Origin: Sarcophilus harrisii
Lineage: Eukaryota; Chordata; Mammalia; Dasyuromorphia; Dasyuridae
Direction: 5' to 3'
DNA length: 64,000 bases
Assembly: GCF_902635505.1 (NCBI RefSeq)
Contig: NC_045429.1
Location: forward strand, 464,645,359 to 464,709,358
Shown: one piece after another, positions 11,209-26,588 of the stretch
Position numbering within the stretch: the first letter of the stretch is position 1
Layout: each line of letters starts with the position of its first letter
Notes under the pieces: model-generated
The model's database searches: none
Seen by the model: the letters and a program-made list of their open reading frames with translations, nothing else
What the model was told of the DNA's origin: nothing
Made by a program: the position numbers and the translations under genes

Positions 11209-11712
11209 TGGGACAGTAGCAACCACAAAAACAATTATAGACTCTTAAGAGTAAAAAAAAAAAGCAAAAAAGAGTTTATTATGATATGATGAGAAAGGGC
11301 ATCTTCTATCTGACAAGGTGTTTGTCAGTAAAGCAAAAACTGCAAAACACAATATTAATTAGACCCTAAACATAGAAACACTCACCCCTTTCATTGTCTG
11401 GAAGAGTCCAGACTTACATTCTAAATGCAGAGATCTATCCCAGAAACAAAAGACTACTAATAAGTAACAAAGTCTCAATTTAAATTCCCCTAGAGAACCC
11501 TATACAAGCAGATATTTGGGATGAGAGAATTCAGTTATCTGAATTTTTAAAGCAATCATCTCCTTTAAAAGCAGTACTTAAATGCTAATTAAGAGGTGGG
11601 TGGGAGGAAACTGGAGGAGAAATGTTCATCCAAGAAAAACACCTGCAGTTTTTTAGCTATAGCTCAAATTATCATTGCAAAATCTCAAGGCCATATTCCC
11701 ATGAATGGTCTG
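11209..11712 (-). repeat. 5' LTR of the ERV1 provirus
   Basis: Partner of 5318-5711. On the minus strand it has an AATAAA (plus 'gtttattatg' near 11275) and ends TGTCCCA just before the proline-type primer-binding site at 11191-11207. The U3 start is judged from homology with the other LTR. Confidence 0.7.
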
Positions 11713-13330
11713 GGTTGCCTGTGGGTAGAGTGTAACTGTAGCCCCCACTTTCAGCCATCCACAGCTGCTGCGTCATCACTCTTCATCAAAGGCATTTGAG
11801 ATAGGTAGAAATGAGCCCCCAAAAGACTGAATGCTTATTGAATCAATCACCCAAGAGCCAAAGAGTGACCAATCAGTCCTCAGTGAGCTTGGAGGAGGCA
11901 AGCAAAAGTAGGAGTATTCAGCTGGAACAGATAGTGAGAAGCATCTGCTGACATCAGCTAATGAGCTGGAGAACCTAATCTGGAAGAGGCACTAAGGGCA
12001 CAGAGAGAAAAAAGGAAATGATCCCTCTTGGAAGGAGGAGCCAAACTGTGCATCATAAACATTTGAAGAACATCCCGAGTGAATAGGAGGTCATTTTGGG
12101 AGGGAGAACACCAAAGGATCTCTGTAGAAGATGGCATCTCAGCTCAGGTGCTACTTTGAGGAGATCCAGAAGTCCAAGAGGCAGAGGTGAAGAGGAAGAG
12201 CCTTCCAGGTGGTTATAAATAGCCAGGACACAGGATGTGTACACAGGACAAATGGCTCCATCTGGTGAAGAACTTCCTTTTTTTGTAGTAAAACATGATT
12301 TTGCATGTGTTCTCTCATTATAAATTCAAGACAACTCAAGACCAAAAGGTTAATTCCCATTTTCTTTCATCCATCTCTACAAACAGTTGATAAGGAACAT
12401 CCATCCAATAAAAAGCAACATGTTCCCTCCTTCCTTCCCTTGAAATGTCATCTGGGTCTTTCCAAGTAGAATTCATGACTGCTTTTTTGACTTGGAATGT
12501 CTTCAGGAGACTTTGTCAATGATTAGACTGCAGGAAAAACCACCTGCAGTCCGTTTGGAATTTTAGGGGAAAGAGAATAAGAAGACGCTATTTAGATATT
12601 CCTCCTATTCCATTGGGATGTTCTTCAAGTATTTATAATGCACGATTTATCTCTTGCCTCCAAGAGGGACCATTTACTTTTTATTTCTGTGTCCCTAGTG
12701 CCTCCTCCAGATTAGGTTTAGTGGTTATTTCTTTGTGGTTCCTCTCTTCGTTTTCCTCCTCCTCTCCTTCCTCTTCCCCTCCCTTTTCTTCCATCCCTTC
12801 CCATCCTCTTCTTCCCCCTCTTCTGTGCTTCTTTTTCTTCTCCCTCTTTTTTCTTTCCACTCCTGTTACCCTTCTTTCCCCTCCCAGCCTCCAGGGAACT
12901 CTGATCCAACTCAGACCCCCAGGGATACCCCTGTTTTGGTCTCCAACTCATTCAAAGTATATCAAAAGGATCAAAGTAATAAGTCCTACCCTAAGTTCCT
13001 GCTTAAAAAGCTTGCTCCCCATTGCCTCAGATTCCCAAATATCCCATTAAAGCTCTCTATACCTGACCTGCCAGCCTTGTTTCCTGGTCAGCTATCATGC
13101 CCTGCCATCCAGATTCCATCCACTGCACAAACTGCCCCTTAAGCCTACCATGCAATTTGCTTTAGCCTTCTCAATCCATATTTTTCTTCAAGTCTTGGCT
13201 TGAGACTAGGTCTCCTGGCAGACACTTGGTGATTTTTCCTTCTGCAAATTTCTTTGTCTTTATTATCCTTGTACATAATAAAAAGAGCAAATGTTTATGG
13301 CTCCAAAGCCATAAACTTTGATTCATTTGT
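11713..13330. other. No gene recognised
   Basis: No exon-like signal, SINE or LTR could be assigned with confidence. A pyrimidine-rich stretch (cctcttccc-type) occupies about 12,735-12,890 and accounts for the long low-complexity frames there. The rest looks like diverged unique or ancient repeat DNA. Confidence 0.5.
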
Positions 13331-13334
13331 TCCT

Positions 13335-13880
13335 CAAACTAGCTGATGATTGTTGCTAGGCCTGTATCCCAAAGACTTTAAAAATAAAAGATATATTTAT
13401 AGTAGTTCTTTTTGTAGTGGCAAGAAATTGAGGGGGTATCCATTGTAGAAGTGCTCCTGAGACATGTTTATATTCTTTGAGCTACCTTACCAGGCAGGTA
13501 TACTGGACATCATTGGGTGAGCCTTTTTGCTGATAGGAGCAGTGACCAAAGTCTTGCTCATTTCCAGATGTCTTGTGTGGGGCATGTATGTGGGGGCGCT
13601 GGGAGGTTAGCACTAGTGTCTGATTTTCCTCTGAATAAAACTTTTCTGCTTTCAGCCCAGTTTGGACTCCTCTGCATTTTGAAAGGTGGACTTCACCTGG
13701 TTGACATTTCTGGCTGATACCATCAATTGGGGAAATGGTTAAATAAGTTGTGTTATACATGGTAATGGAAATTACTGTGCTATAAGAAATGATCAACAAA
13801 TAGATTTCACAGAAATCTGAAAAGACTTGCATGAACTGATGTAAAAAGAAGTGAACATGATGGGATTCATTCTGATTGTT
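13335..13880 (+). mobile_element. L1 LINE 3' UTR fragment, split by an LTR
   Basis: The phrases 'caagaaattgagggggtatcc' before 13443 and 'catcaattggggaaatgg', 'gtgctataagaaatgat' and 'gacttgcatgaactgatg' after 13723 are the standard marsupial L1 3' region, also seen at 15672-16185. The two halves join cleanly if 13444-13719 plus one copy of the CCAT repeat is removed. Confidence 0.7.
13444..13719 (+). mobile_element. Solo LTR (276 bp) inside an L1 copy, 4-bp CCAT duplication
   Basis: The insertion starts TGTAGAAG, carries AATAAAA near 13635 followed by a 'ctgctttc' stretch, and is bounded by a direct CCAT repeat at 13440-13443 and 13720-13723. The surrounding L1 gives the empty-site sequence, so the boundaries are well supported. 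A 4-bp duplication fits an ERV1-type integrase. Its end is TA rather than the usual CA, which is the weak point. Confidence 0.65.
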
Positions 13881-14024
13881 GTCCCCAGCTCAGCCCAGCC
13901 CAAACCTACCTCCAACTCCAAGCCCCACAGAAATAATCATGAGCAAACTAGAACAATGAGCAAACTACCATTCTGTAACCACATCACCAGATTATCACTT
14001 GATGATTATAATATATAACATTTT

Positions 14025-14273
14025 TCCTCTCTCCCTTCTTCACTTCCTCCTTCCCTCCCTCCCTTCCTATCTTTCTTCCTTCCTCCCTCACTCTATCCCT
14101 CTCTCCCACTTCCTTTTATCCCTCCCTCCCTTCCTCCTTCCCTCTCTCCCTCTCTCCCTCTCTCTTTTTTCTCTTCCTTTCCCTTCCTTTCCCTTCCTTT
14201 CCCTTCCTTTCCCTTCCTTTCCCTTCCTTTCCCTTCCTTCCCTTCCTTCCTTTCCTTCCCTTCCTTCCTCTTG
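14025..14273. repeat. Pyrimidine tract (cttcc/tttccc)n
   Basis: About 250 bp of nearly pure C/T, ending in at least seven tandem copies of 'tttcccttcc'. The mirror-like, strand-asymmetric composition can form triplex DNA. Open frames on either strand (SLP-rich or KEGRE-rich) are artefacts of composition. Confidence 0.9.
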
Positions 14274-14274
14274 C

Positions 14275-14415
14275 CACTGAACCCCAATAGTTCTGGAGGA
14301 GAAAGTGAGGCTGGTGACTTTGCCCATTCCTCCTTCACTTAAATCCAACTCACTTGCATGTCATGGCATCACCGCCCTGATATCTTGCTCCTTTTCAAAG
14401 AAGGACAAACCACAA
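14275..14415 (+). repeat. Common marsupial dispersed repeat, family unassigned
   Basis: The phrases 'ttctggaggagaaagtgagg', 'acttgcatgtcatggcatca' and 'gaaggacaaac' form a unit I know to recur widely in marsupial genomes. I cannot give its family name from sequence alone. Confidence 0.55.
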
Positions 14416-14699
14416 AACACACTATTAACCCAATGGAATTCCCTAGGGAGAGAGATGGAGGAGCTAAAGCAGTCATGGCAAAATTATCTGCAGGGGCAAA
14501 AGCTGCTGAACAAATTCTAATCTAGGCGGGTCATGGAACATGACTATGATGTAAGGAACAACAAATAGGATGGAAGCCAGCAAGCATAGAAGAAAAAGCA
14601 GAAGTGACAGAAAAATACACAGGAAGACAAACCCATGAAGACCAATTGCAGTCAATGGCTTGATTCAAACAAAGACCGAGAGTACCCTCTGATGACCAA

Positions 14700-15050
14700 G
14701 GTTCAAACACTTGCTTTCTGGGGAGGAGACCCTGTTGTCGAACGCTCCCCTGTCTGGGGGTCAATCACTGCTCCCTGGGACTTTTCCCTTTGGTCTCTGA
14801 GGTGCCTCCTCTCCTTCTCACTGGGACAAGCCATAGAAGGTCCCAAAGAAGTTCAGCTTTCCAAGAATCACCCCCCAGAAAAGCTGAAAATAGCACCAGG
14901 TGAAAGAGATTCAAGGAAAATGCAGGAGTCCAGTCCATAACAACACAAGGACACCTATGGAGGTTCTAATTAGGAATGAGTCAAGGAACCAAAGGCCAAA
15001 GTATATTGAGCATGTGGGGACCCAAGAGTTGGGAGACTCAGTCCAGTAAG
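14700..15050 (-). pseudogene. Fossil KRAB-B exon with flanking intron (third paralogue)
   Basis: Aligns with 23,640-24,010 of the intact gene. The exon relic is about 14,768-14,850 on the minus strand. One frame reads EGEEAPQRPKGKVPGS against GEAPWTPERRVLGSG in the intact KRAB-B, but the leucine codon just before it has become TGA and the GTGAGT donor is lost. Beyond the exon the intron matches continue ('ctgacccccag.caggggag' and 'acaacag.gtc' on the minus strand; 'agattcaaggaaa' on the other side). No KRAB-A or finger exon of this locus was found nearby. It is a separate dead copy, unlikely to belong to the 0.86-3.6 kb relic, which lies beyond its own promoter. Confidence 0.65.
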
Positions 15051-15670
15051 TGACTATATAAAGAGGAAGAAGGCGGAAGGCAGCTCCCAAGTCTAGCCAG
15101 CAGGAGATCACCCATTTCCCATTGTCATCAAAGATACTTCCCGCTGTTTCAGCTAGGAGGTCTTATTGGGCCTGGATATTGCCAAAGATGGAACAGAGGT
15201 ACCTCTGAACCCAGCCATCTGTGCCAAGGCCAGGGCTGAGAGAAGATAAGGACCAAGTTATCACCCACAACTCTAGTGGGATATAACCCCATCATTAGGA
15301 GAGCCTTGGTAATCCACTCAAGAGTTGGAGGGGCCAGAACCTCTCAGTCTAGGAATAAAGGTGGGAAAAATGAGGAAATCAATGAGAACTTCTTAGGCAA
15401 TAAAGAAAAAAAAACCAATTATGGAGTAAGAAAAAGCAAAGAAACAAAAGAAACATCCAAGCACTCATACCACATATCAACCAAACACACACACACACCA
15501 AAAAACCTAAATCCAACTCACCAAACAAAAACAGAAATAGCTTGGACCAAGGACTACTAGAGTAAGAGCAAAAAGCAGAATGGAGCAAACAATTCAATGG
15601 AACAAGCAACACTAGAACAAAGACCGAAGGTTAAAAAGAAAGGCTTCTACCTGCGAAAATTGACTTAGAA
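15051..15670. other. No gene recognised; A-rich stretch
   Basis: The part 15,380-15,640 is A-rich with a short CA run near 15,485. It may be the 5' continuation of the L1 piece that follows, but I see no diagnostic L1 ORF text. Confidence 0.4.
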
Positions 15671-15671
15671 G

Positions 15672-16185
15672 AATTGGAAATTGGGGGATGCCCATTAATT
15701 GGGGAATGGCTGAACAAATGGTGGTATGTGATTGTGATGAAATATTATTGTGTTGTAAGAAATGATGAGCAGGATGCTCTCAGAAAAACCTGGAAAGATT
15801 TCCCTGAGCTCAGACAAAGTAATGAGCGCTGGATACAAAGTAATCATAGTATAAGATGATCTGCTGTGAAGGACTTGCTCTTCTCAGAGATACAATGATC
15901 TAAAACAACTCTGAAAGATTCAAGATGAAAAATGCTGCCCATATCCAGAGAAAAAATTAGTGTCGGAATGCAGAATGGTCGGGTTTTTTGTGTTTTTTTT
16001 TTTCCTTGAAGGTTTTTTTTTTGGGGGGGGGAGGTGTCTGTTTTCTTTCACTGACTATTAGAAAAATGGTTTGCATTCTCATTGGGGGTGGGAAGGAAGG
16101 AAGGGAAAGAATCTGGAACTCAAGAGTTTTAAAAGCAAATGGCAAAAAATATTTTTATAAGAAAAAACAAAATAAATAAAACTGA
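15672..16185 (+). mobile_element. L1 LINE 3' UTR and tail
   Basis: Starts 'attgggggatgcccattaat', continues 'ggggaatggctgaacaaat', 'gtggtatgtga' and 'ttgtaagaaatgatgagcag', and ends in an A-rich tail (aaaaacaaaataaataaaac). This is the same L1 3' region as at 13335-13880, here uninterrupted. A T-run and a run of nine G (15,980-16,030) lie inside it. Confidence 0.7.
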
Positions 16186-19100
16186 AAAACTGAATGCAAA
16201 ACAGCAAGGAGAGAGAATTTTATAAGCAACTTGATGTCTGACAGCATTTACTTGTATATTAACTTTCTCTTCTTTAAAAATATTTTTGATTTAGGAGTTA
16301 TTTCTTGGAGGGTTCTTATGTCCTTTTTAAAAGACAGTTATTAAAAGTCTATTTCTTATTTTAAGTATTTTGCATTTTATAAATAATTACTCATTTAGCT
16401 TATAATAAATTTTGCTGGCCAACATAGTCTAATAATTTCCATGACTTACTTTTCAACTATCAATTCTCTTTAATTTTTTGATGTTGGCAATTGGATTTGC
16501 ATCCACTTTTTTTTCAGATTTTGTCATTTTCTCCTTTTTTCAAAACCCGATTTTATTAATTATTACAATTTTTTATTCAATTTTATTTTGATTTTCAAAA
16601 TTTCTATTTTAGAGTTAGGTGGATTAAAGGAGAAATTTTACCATTCTCAGACAAACTGTCTCTACTCTTATCGGGGTAGGTACCTTATCACTTCTGCAGA
16701 TCTATTCCCATACACCTCAGTCATCTCTGCTGCTATGCTTCCCAGCCTTCCATTGGCCAATAAGCAAACTGAAGGCGAGGTTTGTGCCAGGTGAGAATGA
16801 CATGAATTACTGCAGACTGAGTGTAGATTGAGCAGGCCAGAATGCCTGGGAAAGTATAGCTTGGAATATAGCAGCTATGCACAGACTAGGCAGGGGTGAT
16901 GATATCACCAGGCAGGTGTGATTACCTGTGACCTGAAAGGTCACAGTTCCCAGAATAGTCCTGGTTGGTTAAGATGCCCTGGAGGCTGGATCTCAGAAAG
17001 AGCTCTCTCCATTCTGGAGGTGGCACTAATTCATCATGGAGATGGCTTTGGGGAAGTAAGAACACATGACCACAACAGTACAGGACTGCCTTTTGCATCC
17101 ACCCTCTTTCCAAAAGAGCAGTGGGAGAGGGTCAAGTCTGCCAACTGGGCAGACTAAGGACCATGGGAAATTGCTGGATGCTCTGGTTGATTCAGAATCC
17201 CATTGCACTGAAGTAGCTTCTTTGTTCTAAACTAAGTGAATCATATAATTCTGAGCTCAGAGCCTGGCAGATGGCGCCCCTTTCCCCCAGATTAACAATG
17301 AGCCTATTCCCCAATGTTTACTGGTTTAGTTTGGCAGAGGGAATATGTTCTAGGCCAGGCCTGACTCAGGCTGCTTTGATACAGTTAACAAAACACTTCT
17401 TGCAAAAAAAATCACAACTTAAAAATAAGTTTACTTAGCCATAGCAAGGAAAGACTATTCATCAAAGATCCCATGTTGATTCTGCTAGCTGTACCCTTCC
17501 TGACTTGGAATTGGCCATGGTGTCTGGCCAAGTTGTGAGATGCCCTGAGGGAGGAGCTATTGCCCCTTCCTGAGCTTTCCTGTCTCTGGCCACCACCCTG
17601 TGACAATAAGCTAAGCCATAGTCCCTGGAGTTAAATAGTCTATACTGGGTAGGCCTTAAGATATTGGTCCTGCCATAGCACATGTTTCCAGTGGGTGCTG
17701 ATCTGGCTACAAACAAGTGTATATAGTTGGAGGTATCAACTTTGTTTTTGATGCTTACATGCATTGATCCTGATCCCAAAGAAGAGAACTTCTGATTGTT
17801 TAGTCCTATTCAAGTTCCAGACCAATGGTTGCGATTATAAGTATTGGAGATCTAAACCAAGCTGACCCTTGAGTAACTTTTATACAACAGCTCAGCCCAC
17901 TCAATTAGGATGTCCTATAGCTTAAGAGTATGGTGTCCAAAGTGTAGCTGTAACTATCTCTCTCTTGATGAGATCAGGCATTCCTTAGAAACCAGATCCT
18001 TGAAGTAGGGGCCAACTGAGCTAGTGGAGGAGGTAGGTTTTTTAGTTGAGACTGGAGGCCAGTAATTAAAGTTACTTATGAATACTACTAACAAACACCA
18101 GAGGGATTGGGGGGAGTATCATCTTCTATTTAATAAGAGGCCTTCTGGGCCTTACCAGCTTGTTCCTATTCAATTCACAATAAGCAACTCTTGATGAAAG
18201 GTATTGGTCTGACCCAGCATCATACACTCAGTAGCTAGGTCCAGCAACAGTTGGACAACTGCTTTTTAAAAGTAGTGTGGAGAGGTCATTTTGGAGACCT
18301 CAGAGCTCTAGAGCCTGATGATCATTTGGTCTGGCCATTCTTAGGTACCTGTCAGATTCCATTCAGATTGGTCTTTATGGAGATCTCTGAAAACACAGGT
18401 TCAGTGGAAGAAGACTGTTGGGTGACCTACTTTAGTGCTTTCAGGACTGTATTCTGTTTGGGGCTCTAATTTTAAAAAAGGGAAACATAAGTATTTCCAT
18501 AATGGGGGTCATCAAAAAACTTAAGGCTTTCTAAAAATCTGAATTCAGTAAGTATTGGGGCTTCTCACCCCAACTTTGGAGAAACAAATGGGAATAGCTC
18601 ACTTTGAAGGGTCTACATTAATGGAATTTCCCTTATCTGTGATATTCTCTTGATAACTTGGCTAGATTCTGGATTGTCTAAGAGTTGATTTCCCACATCT
18701 TTCTCTCACATGGGCTATCATACAAATCGCTACAAAGTCCCCGACAAGCCCAATAAACATTATGACACCAATTTAGTATTATACATCACAAAATGAGGCC
18801 CTGTTCCATTTTTTGAACATCAAGCTGTGTTAGTGTATGTAACAGAGAGTTCAAGTAGTCCTGAGGCAGATGATAAAAGGCATAACAACTCTTTCCCAAG
18901 TAAAAGGAAACTATTTACTCTCAGTTCTAGGGATAAGGAAAAAGACATTAGTGAGGTCCATAAATGCCTCACACTCACCTACTCCTTGACACAAATTAGG
19001 TCAGAGATGGCCTTAACCAGTGGTGTGCTGATTTTGTTCTGTTCCTTTTACTTCACTATAACAGTTCAGCTGCTCCCTGCATTTCTTATTGGTCAAAGTG

Positions 19101-19850
19101 AGCAAGAGGGAAGAGCATATATTGAAATGCACTGGTCTCCTCTATCTCCATCCCTAAAGGGGAAATGGGACCCTATATCATCTGGTGTTAATTTTTCAGA
19201 ATGGCTTGGGCAATGCCAAGAGCAGTAAGTAGTAAATCTAGATATAATTCAGGACTGTTTATACAACCAAACTCTACTGAGCTGAGAGTTAAAAAGAACA
19301 AAGACCTTATTCTAAGATGTAAAAATAGAGGTATTTATGTCAAATTGCCTCTTAGTAATAATTTTAATTTATGCTTATTATAACCACCAGAATAACTTCC
19401 AAATCTACATAAAGTCTTCTTTTGTAACAAAGAAAAAACAAATAAATAAAACCCAACAACCAAAGCAACCCTATCTGATATTTTACACAACAGTTTATAT
19501 GCCTAGTCCCTCACCTCTCTAGTGAACAGAGGTCTATTTCCTCCTGTTTTCTCAGGGAACAAAACAGGTCAATATAATTAGTCTTAAGCATTTTAGAAAT
19601 GGTTTAATTTTACTTGCTGTAATCATTCTGCTTCACGTTCTTCTGATTCTCCTTTTTTCTGAATTAGTTCATATGATTATTTCATGGCCCCTTGAATTTA
19701 TCATTTCTTGCTGCACAATAATATTCCACCTCAAGCACACACACCCAAAATTTGTGCAGCCATTTCACAATTGATACATATCTAATTTTTTGCTACCATT
19801 GCATCCATAAAGGCATTATAAATAATGTCACCTATGGAACCTCTGGACAT
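16186..19850. other. No gene recognised; possible remnant of an LTR element
   Basis: The stretch 16,200-16,620 is AT-rich without a clear family. The block 16,780-19,430 has a steadier composition with several medium-length open frames. One (18827-19228, plus) has a hydrophobic stretch in its second half that is vaguely reminiscent of an envelope leader. I could not match it to a family and found no LTR pair, so this is only a suspicion. Confidence 0.25.
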
Positions 19851-19852
19851 AA

Positions 19853-20081
19853 GTGGCATAGTGAACTGAGTGCTGGGCCTGAAATTACGGAGACCTGAGT
19901 TTAAATACAATACCTGTGTGATCCTGGGTAAGTCACATAAATGTTTGTCTCAGTTTACTCATCTGTAAAATGAGCTGGAAAAGGAGATGGCCAACCACTC
20001 TAGTATTTTTGCCAAGAAAAGCCCAAATGGAGCCATGAAGTGTCACCTGTGACTAAAATGATTGAACAAGAACAAGGGATT
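19853..20081 (+). mobile_element. MAR1-type CORE-SINE
   Basis: Full-length-like copy. A tRNA-like head ('gagacctgagtttaaat', 'gatcctgggtaagtcac') leads into 'ctcatctgtaaaatgagctgg' and the RTE/BovB-like 3' part ('gccaagaaaagcccaaatgg'). It lies in the 3' flank of the intact zinc-finger gene, about 235 bp past its stop codon. Confidence 0.8.
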
Positions 20082-20256
20082 ACTATTTTTTCTAATGATC
20101 TTGGCACATGCCCAGTCAAAAGATTTGAACAGCTAAAAATTTTTTTGGTACTTTGAGGAATATTATATGAAACTTGTAAATTATTTTAAGAAATATTTGT
20201 TTCATTATGCTAGGAAAAAAATTATGAACACTGAATTCCATCCAATTATTTAGTTC

Positions 20257-20262
20257 TTTAAT
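20257..20262 (-). terminator. Possible poly(A) signal ATTAAA of the KRAB-ZNF gene
   Basis: On the minus strand an ATTAAA hexamer lies 54 nt after the stop codon at 20318-20316. It is the nearest candidate, but such hexamers are common by chance and KRAB-ZNF 3' UTRs are often longer. Confidence 0.25.
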
Positions 20263-20315
20263 TTACTTCTCAGAATTTTGTAGTTGTCCACAATCAGGTC
20301 CTACAAAATCTTAGC

Positions 20316-23715
<3,400 letters not shown>

Positions 23716-23811
23716 CTGGACGGCCGCTGCCCAGGACTCTCCTCTCTGGCGTCCAAGGAGCCTCCCCTTGCTCCAGCTGGTGGATCACCCGTGGCTTACA
23801 CACGGCCAGTC
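23716..23811 (-). CDS. KRAB-B exon of the intact ZNF gene
   Basis: 96 nt, the standard KRAB-B exon length. The acceptor is TTTGAGCAG|GAC and the donor CAG|GTGAGTGAG. With the G from the previous exon it reads GLAVCKPRVIHQLEQGEAPW and then TPERRVLGSGRP, residues 55-86, against a family consensus of [20 protein letters not shown]. The B box strengthens repression by the A box in this family. The usual Asp in KPDV is Arg here. It ends in phase 1 and joins Asp87 of the finger exon. It is too short to stand out as an open frame and was found from its splice sites and the fossil copy at 14.8 kb. Confidence 0.9.
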
Positions 23812-24777
23812 CTGCTCAAAGGGTAAAGGATGGACATAGAAAGGTTCCACTCAAACTTAGCGATCCCAAGTCTCACCCCAGGACACAGGAAATGAAAACC
23901 AGATGATGCAGATTCAAGGAAACCTAAAGAGGAGACTTCTAACGTCTCTGGGGACATACAAGGAGACAGCTGGACCCTGTGACTGTTCTGGTCAGAGCTA
24001 AGTCAGGGTATCTGCCCTCAGCCTGATGTTTCACTTTGGATCTACCCTGTGTAGGCATGGGGCCAAGAAAGCCCCAGGGGGCAGAGCCTGGCACAAAGCC
24101 TCAGTCCAGGGGCTGAAGCCATGAAGAACAGAAGAAAATGCATACAGACCCAAAGGGTAACCCAGACAACCCGAATACCTCCAAACTAAAACCCAGTGGA
24201 GCCACAAGGACTCTGGAGGTAGAGAAATGAAGCAGAAGTCAAAGGGCTGCCTTGGGCTGGCCTTAAACTATTTTCTCTCTTGTTCCTCTTGCTTGCTGGG
24301 GGGAATCTTGTGGGTGGGGTCTGAGCTGGGACAGGGTCAGCTCTTCCTTACTTGATTTCCTCCTCTCCTGCAAGAGGGTCCCAGCCCCAGCCCCAGAAGA
24401 CCCTCTGGGATCAGAACAAATGCCTCTCTGTGCTAGCAATGGTAAAAAAAAATATTATACATTGTTATAAATTAATGTGAAGGAAGGGGAGACGTCTGGG
24501 TGGGAGTGTGATCCACACCCAGCCAGGATCCCTTTCTACACAAAGCTTATCGTGGTTGCCACACTGAGGACCCTCCCCCAGAAATCCCTGGTGGTTCCTT
24601 AACTGTAAGAAGCCAACAACAGGCTGTTTCTGAGACACAGACCTGAAGCAGCAAGGCTTGCACGGAGTTAAAATAAAGGACCGGGACAGAAGTCTGTGAT
24701 ACTTCTGCTCAAGCCCAAAAAGCAGAGATCACAATCACAAAGGAATGATTCCCTGGGACCAAAGGGGATGAAGGTCA

Positions 24778-25140
<363 letters not shown>

Positions 25141-26338
25141 TTATACTGTAACATCACACAGAAAAACCACATTGAAAGAGTCACTCTGGGGGAAGCTCCC
25201 ATGGAAACTACCCTTCAGAGGGTTGCCAGCTTGGCTCTAGAAGGAAGCATTAACCCTGATGGCCACCCCTCCTCCTGCCCAGAGCCCTTCAGGCCCCATG
25301 CTGCACTCTTCACCTTACACAGCGTGGTTACATTGTACAGGAAAACACAAGATACACATATTGAGTCCTTGCTTGGAAGGGGAGAACCCGGAGGCAGGAG
25401 GAAGCCCAGTTTGTGCTGCCATCAAGAACCTCAGAGCTTGGAAGGGGCCCCAGAGTCAGCGGAAGCAAGCTCAGTGCAAAGGCAAGAGGGTTCAGTTGGA
25501 GGACCAAGGCCTGACTTCAAGTCCAGAATTTGAATGCTGACTTTTCTGAAGGAGATGGACAAGATGGCCTCGGAGACCCCTCCCAGGTGGCAGCCAGACT
25601 AGAGTGGAAGCCCTTCTGGGCTGGGAGGCTCACTCCCTAAAGAGCCCACAGCACTTCAGGGTGGAGGATTCTGGGAGCTGCTCCTGACACCAAGCCTCAA
25701 AGTTTTGCCTTCTGGCACCAAAGAGAACCCGAAGGACCCCCTTTTCCACGATGGCCCGACCAATCCTGGGTAAGAGTTACTGTGGCCTCCCCACATGGCA
25801 TGAACCCCAAGGCCTTTCCCTTCCTGGGCCCTTCCATTGGACACTTACCAGCTGCTCCACCCTTTGCTGGGCCATGGACTGATCCTCTCCCGGGGAGGAC
25901 CTACCACCCTCTCCCTCCCCCCCCCCCAATCCTCCCAGCACATCCAACCAAGGTAGGGCAGGGAAGCTCCTCCAGGTCTTATTCCATGCTGTGGGGACCA
26001 GTCAGGCCCATCATCTCTCAGCATCCTACGGGTCATCCCTGAGGTAGCAGTCTGAGTGATCCCCAACTGATGGGACCCCCTCTCCCTGCCCCAAGAACAT
26101 GAGGGCACTAGCAGAAGCAAAAAGCAGCCCGGGAAGCTGGCTCTTCTTTGAGGTTTCCTGCACATTTTATGAACAAAGTGGCTTACAGACAGTCATAGCT
26201 TCATGCAAATCCTTGCTCTTGCTGCTTGTGCATTTGGATGTCTGGTTCTGGATTCAAATTCCGGAATGGCAACTTATAATGACCATGGGCAAGCTGTCCA
26301 GGTGACTCAATGCCCAGGAGGGGGAACCTCCCACTCAC

Positions 26339-26416
26339 CTGGGGAGACCTGGCTGTCAGGAGCATGGGAGCCATTCCAGTGTCCAGAACTCACTCCTCTT
26401 GGGCAAGGGCAGAGAG
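26339..26416 (-). CDS. Start exon of the intact ZNF gene (MAPMLLTARSPQ)
   Basis: 78-nt exon with a strong acceptor (TTTCCTCCCCAG|CTC) and a consensus donor (CCCCAG|GTGAGTGGG). It holds 42 nt of 5' UTR, then ATG at 26374 in context GGAATGG and 12 codons, MAPMLLTARSPQ, ending in phase 0 as the KRAB-A exon requires. MAPxLLTARSxx is a familiar N-terminus of mammalian KRAB-ZNF proteins, which is why I chose this start. A near-identical copy lies at 2363-2440. Confidence 0.85.
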
Positions 26417-26588
26417 CTGGGGAGGAAAAGGAAACCGTGAGTGGGGCTGGCCCTGCCCTGCCTGAGAACACCCCCAAAGCCTTCTCCCCCATCCTTCAGC
26501 GCCGTCTGCCAGATGTTGGGGATATGTGGATAAAGAAAGCACCGCTGGTCCCCCAGAACCTTATGTTCCCAGGGAGAGGCTCAAAGTC

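Larger units (their letters stand above)
5318..11712 (-). mobile_element. ERV1 (gammaretrovirus-like) provirus, old and broken
   Basis: Two related LTRs in the same orientation flank about 5.5 kb of internal sequence. Next to the upstream LTR (minus sense) lies a primer-binding site starting TGGGGGCTCATTC, very close to the proline-tRNA site of gammaretroviruses. The minus strand near 8040-8640 still resembles a gammaretroviral integrase core (YGLVEIIDSD, then a MNQILKKW-like stretch). The body has many breaks and no intact gene. The LTRs differ greatly from each other, so insertion was ancient, probably tens of millions of years ago. Another LTR is nested at 6103-6505. I could not place gag or env confidently. 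Confidence 0.8.

Noticed and set aside
17273-17290. 'tggcgcccc' as a lysine-tRNA primer-binding site of a retrovirus
   Set aside because: Only about eight bases fit, and no LTR with TATA and AATAAA signals could be found just upstream.
25849-25875. Alternative start exon MAQQRVEQL with donor CTG|GTAAGT
   Set aside because: It fits phase 0 and has a good donor, but the exon at 26339-26416 has the familiar MAPxLLTARS start, a better acceptor and a conserved sister copy. It may be an alternative first exon at most.
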